43,168 nt of DNA from an uncultured Clostridia bacterium (GTDB lineage Bacteria > Bacillota_A > Clostridia > Oscillospirales > Oscillospiraceae). The position numbers and the translations under genes are program-made. Location: the NCBI GenBank assembly GCA_949289625.1, contig CASEPH010000491.1:1-43168 (forward strand), in the 5' to 3' direction. Positions 41,959 through 43,168 of the stretch are shown here, in pieces (the stretch's first letter is position 1; each line of letters starts with the position of its first letter). The notes below the pieces were generated by a model that had not been told where the DNA came from, ran no database searches, and was given only the letters and a program-made list of their open reading frames with translations.

Positions 41959-43168
41959 ATGGAAACCAAGGTCTATCGCACTGCCTGTCATATCTGCCAT
42001 GGGTCCTGCATTGCCCAGGTCACCGTGGAGGACGGAAAGGTCACAAAAATTCGTCCTGACCCGGAGGGTGTTTTCAATACCGGGCGTATGTGCCCCAAGG
42101 GTATTTTCAGCAAGGAGCTGATCTATCATCCGGACCGGCTGACCCATCCCATGAAGCGCACTGGTCCCCGGGGCAGCGGACAGTTTGAGCAAATTACCTG
42201 GGACGAGGCCTATGACATCATTGCGGAAAATTTGCTCCGCATAGAAAAGAAATACGGCATGGAAGCCGTGGCCATTGCCCAGGGCACCGGCCGACACCAT
42301 CTGCCCTACACCGCCCGCTTTGCCAACGCCATCGGCACCCCCAACTGGTTTGAGCCAGGCTCCGCCCAGTGTTTCTTCCCCCGGATCCACGCCGGTGCCG
42401 TCACCTTCGGCTACGCGCCGGCAGCCGATTACTACAGCGACGTCAATCCACAGGTCATGCTGGTTTGGGGCTGCAATCCCAGCGTTTCCGGGGCCGACGG
42501 GGAAAGCCGGTACTGCTTTCTCGACGCCCTGAAAAAAGGCACCCGCTTGGTGGTAGTTGACCCCTGCAAAAACAATCTATCTCCCTATGCGGACCATTTT
42601 TTGCAGCTTCGACCCGGCACCGACGACGCCCTGGCCCTGGGGCTGCTCCATGTCCTAATTTTTGAGAATTTCTATGACCATGAATTTGTGGAAAACTGGT
42701 GCTACGGATTTGAACCGCTGAAGGAACGGGTTCGGAATTATCCTCCAGAACGGGTGGCAACCATCTGTGGTCTGGAGGCCGCAGAGATCCGGGAGACCGC
42801 CCGGTATATTGCCAAGGCTGATACCGTGTCCATGGAGTGGGGCTGTGCCATCGAGCACACACCCAACTGTTTTCAAACTGTTCGGGCCATCGCCTTGATT
42901 TTGGCTGTAACCGGGAACATCGACAAAAAGGGCACCTTCATTGAGAGCATGCACGTTCTGGATGAGCCGGAGTTATTGGAGGATCATCTGGGGGACACTC
43001 AGCGGAAAAAGCGCTTGGGTGAGCACCATAAAATGCTCGCCGGCGCCCATAAGCCCTTTTCTTCGGCCCACATTCCCTCTGTATTTGAGGCCATGCGAAC
43101 TGGGAAGCCCTATCCCGTTCGGGCGCTGATGCTCTGCGGCAACAATGGGCTGATTGGTGTAAATGTCA
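41959..43168 (+). CDS. Molybdopterin-dependent oxidoreductase, acetylene-hydratase-like (3' end cut by the window)
   Basis: DMSO-reductase superfamily enzyme; 403 residues are visible. Cys10, Cys13, Cys17 and Cys45 (CHICHGSC and MCPKG) bind a [4Fe-4S] cluster. WDEAYDIIAENL, TPNWFEPGSAQCFFPRI, LVWGCNPSVSGADGE, RLVVVDP, ADHFLQLRPGTDDALALGLLHVLI and FVENWCYGFEPLKERV are characteristic. From memory, the run VENWC-GFE-LKERV and the region after SPNW in Pelobacter acetylene hydratase line up closely, placing Cys138 at the metal-ligand position. There is no Tat signal, so it is cytoplasmic. AAGGAGG lies 8 bases before the ATG. The reaction could be hydration, transhydroxylation or redox; it is not settled by this sequence. 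Confidence 0.88.
   Translation, partial: METKVYRTACHICHGSCIAQVTVEDGKVTKIRPDPEGVFNTGRMCPKGIFSKELIYHPDRLTHPMKRTGPRGSGQFEQITWDEAYDIIAENLLRIEKKYGMEAVAIAQGTGRHHLPYTARFANAIGTPNWFEPGSAQCFFPRIHAGAVTFGYAPAADYYSDVNPQVMLVWGCNPSVSGADGESRYCFLDALKKGTRLVVVDPCKNNLSPYADHFLQLRPGTDDALALGLLHVLIFENFYDHEFVENWCYGFEPLKERVRNYPPERVATICGLEAAEIRETARYIAKADTVSMEWGCAIEHTPNCFQTVRAIALILAVTGNIDKKGTFIESMHVLDEPELLEDHLGDTQRKKRLGEHHKMLAGAHKPFSSAHIPSVFEAMRTGKPYPVRALMLCGNNGLIGVNV

Overview
The window looks like a chromosomal stretch of a Gram-positive, probably gut-dwelling member of the Clostridia, most likely of the Oscillospiraceae type. The support is indirect. There is a CIRCE-controlled groES-groEL operon, strong GGAGG-type ribosome sites and occasional TTG starts. 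There are several lipoboxes, an ApbE/NusG-II/Gx membrane triad, a carbohydrate-binding beta-helix protein of the Cthe_2159 type, three MATE exporters and an anaerobe-type molybdenum or tungsten enzyme. I saw no rRNA, tRNA, CRISPR array, insertion sequence or phage gene. Both ends cut genes: metG on the left and the molybdopterin enzyme on the right.

Layout. 1-4800: metG (minus), then a cupin and a short-chain dehydrogenase, then a tightly overlapping cluster of ApbE lipoprotein, NusG-II protein, Gx membrane protein and an AAC(6')-like acetyltransferase. 4800-8200: an orphan solute-binding lipoprotein followed by a two-domain MaoC/FAS1-like hydratase. 8200-14300: MATE exporter 1 (minus), groES-groEL, then MATE exporter 2 with a lipid kinase. 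14300-20000: a divergent pair of AraC regulator and propeller-like lipoprotein, MATE exporter 3 with a possible 24-residue leader gene, and a tRNA-dihydrouridine synthase. 20200-26050: a large anchored beta-helix surface protein, then minus-strand genes for a cytidylate-kinase-like protein, pyruvate kinase and GAPDH, each apparently with its own promoter. 26390-31160: an operon of an Imm-5-like protein, oligoendopeptidase F, a membrane acyltransferase and an M18 aminopeptidase. 31300-34911: two more beta-helix proteins, each with a perfect inverted repeat at its promoter. 34966-39376: murJ-trkA-trkH (minus). 39647-43168: a propeller plus solute-binding lipoprotein and the truncated molybdoenzyme.

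How it fits together. Housekeeping functions (translation, glycolysis, chaperones, potassium uptake, lipid II flipping, peptide turnover) are interleaved with envelope and secreted functions. Two themes stand out. First, there are three beta-helix proteins. Two are clear paralogs of which one is exported and anchored and the other has no export signal. All three carry Gly/Met/Pro-rich tracts. Second, there is a set of catabolic-looking enzymes (degenerate cupin, dehydrogenase, CoA-ester-type hydratase, orphan binding lipoprotein, acetylene-hydratase-like enzyme) whose substrates cannot be read from the sequence. The ApbE triad points to covalent flavinylation of an extracytoplasmic protein that is not encoded here.
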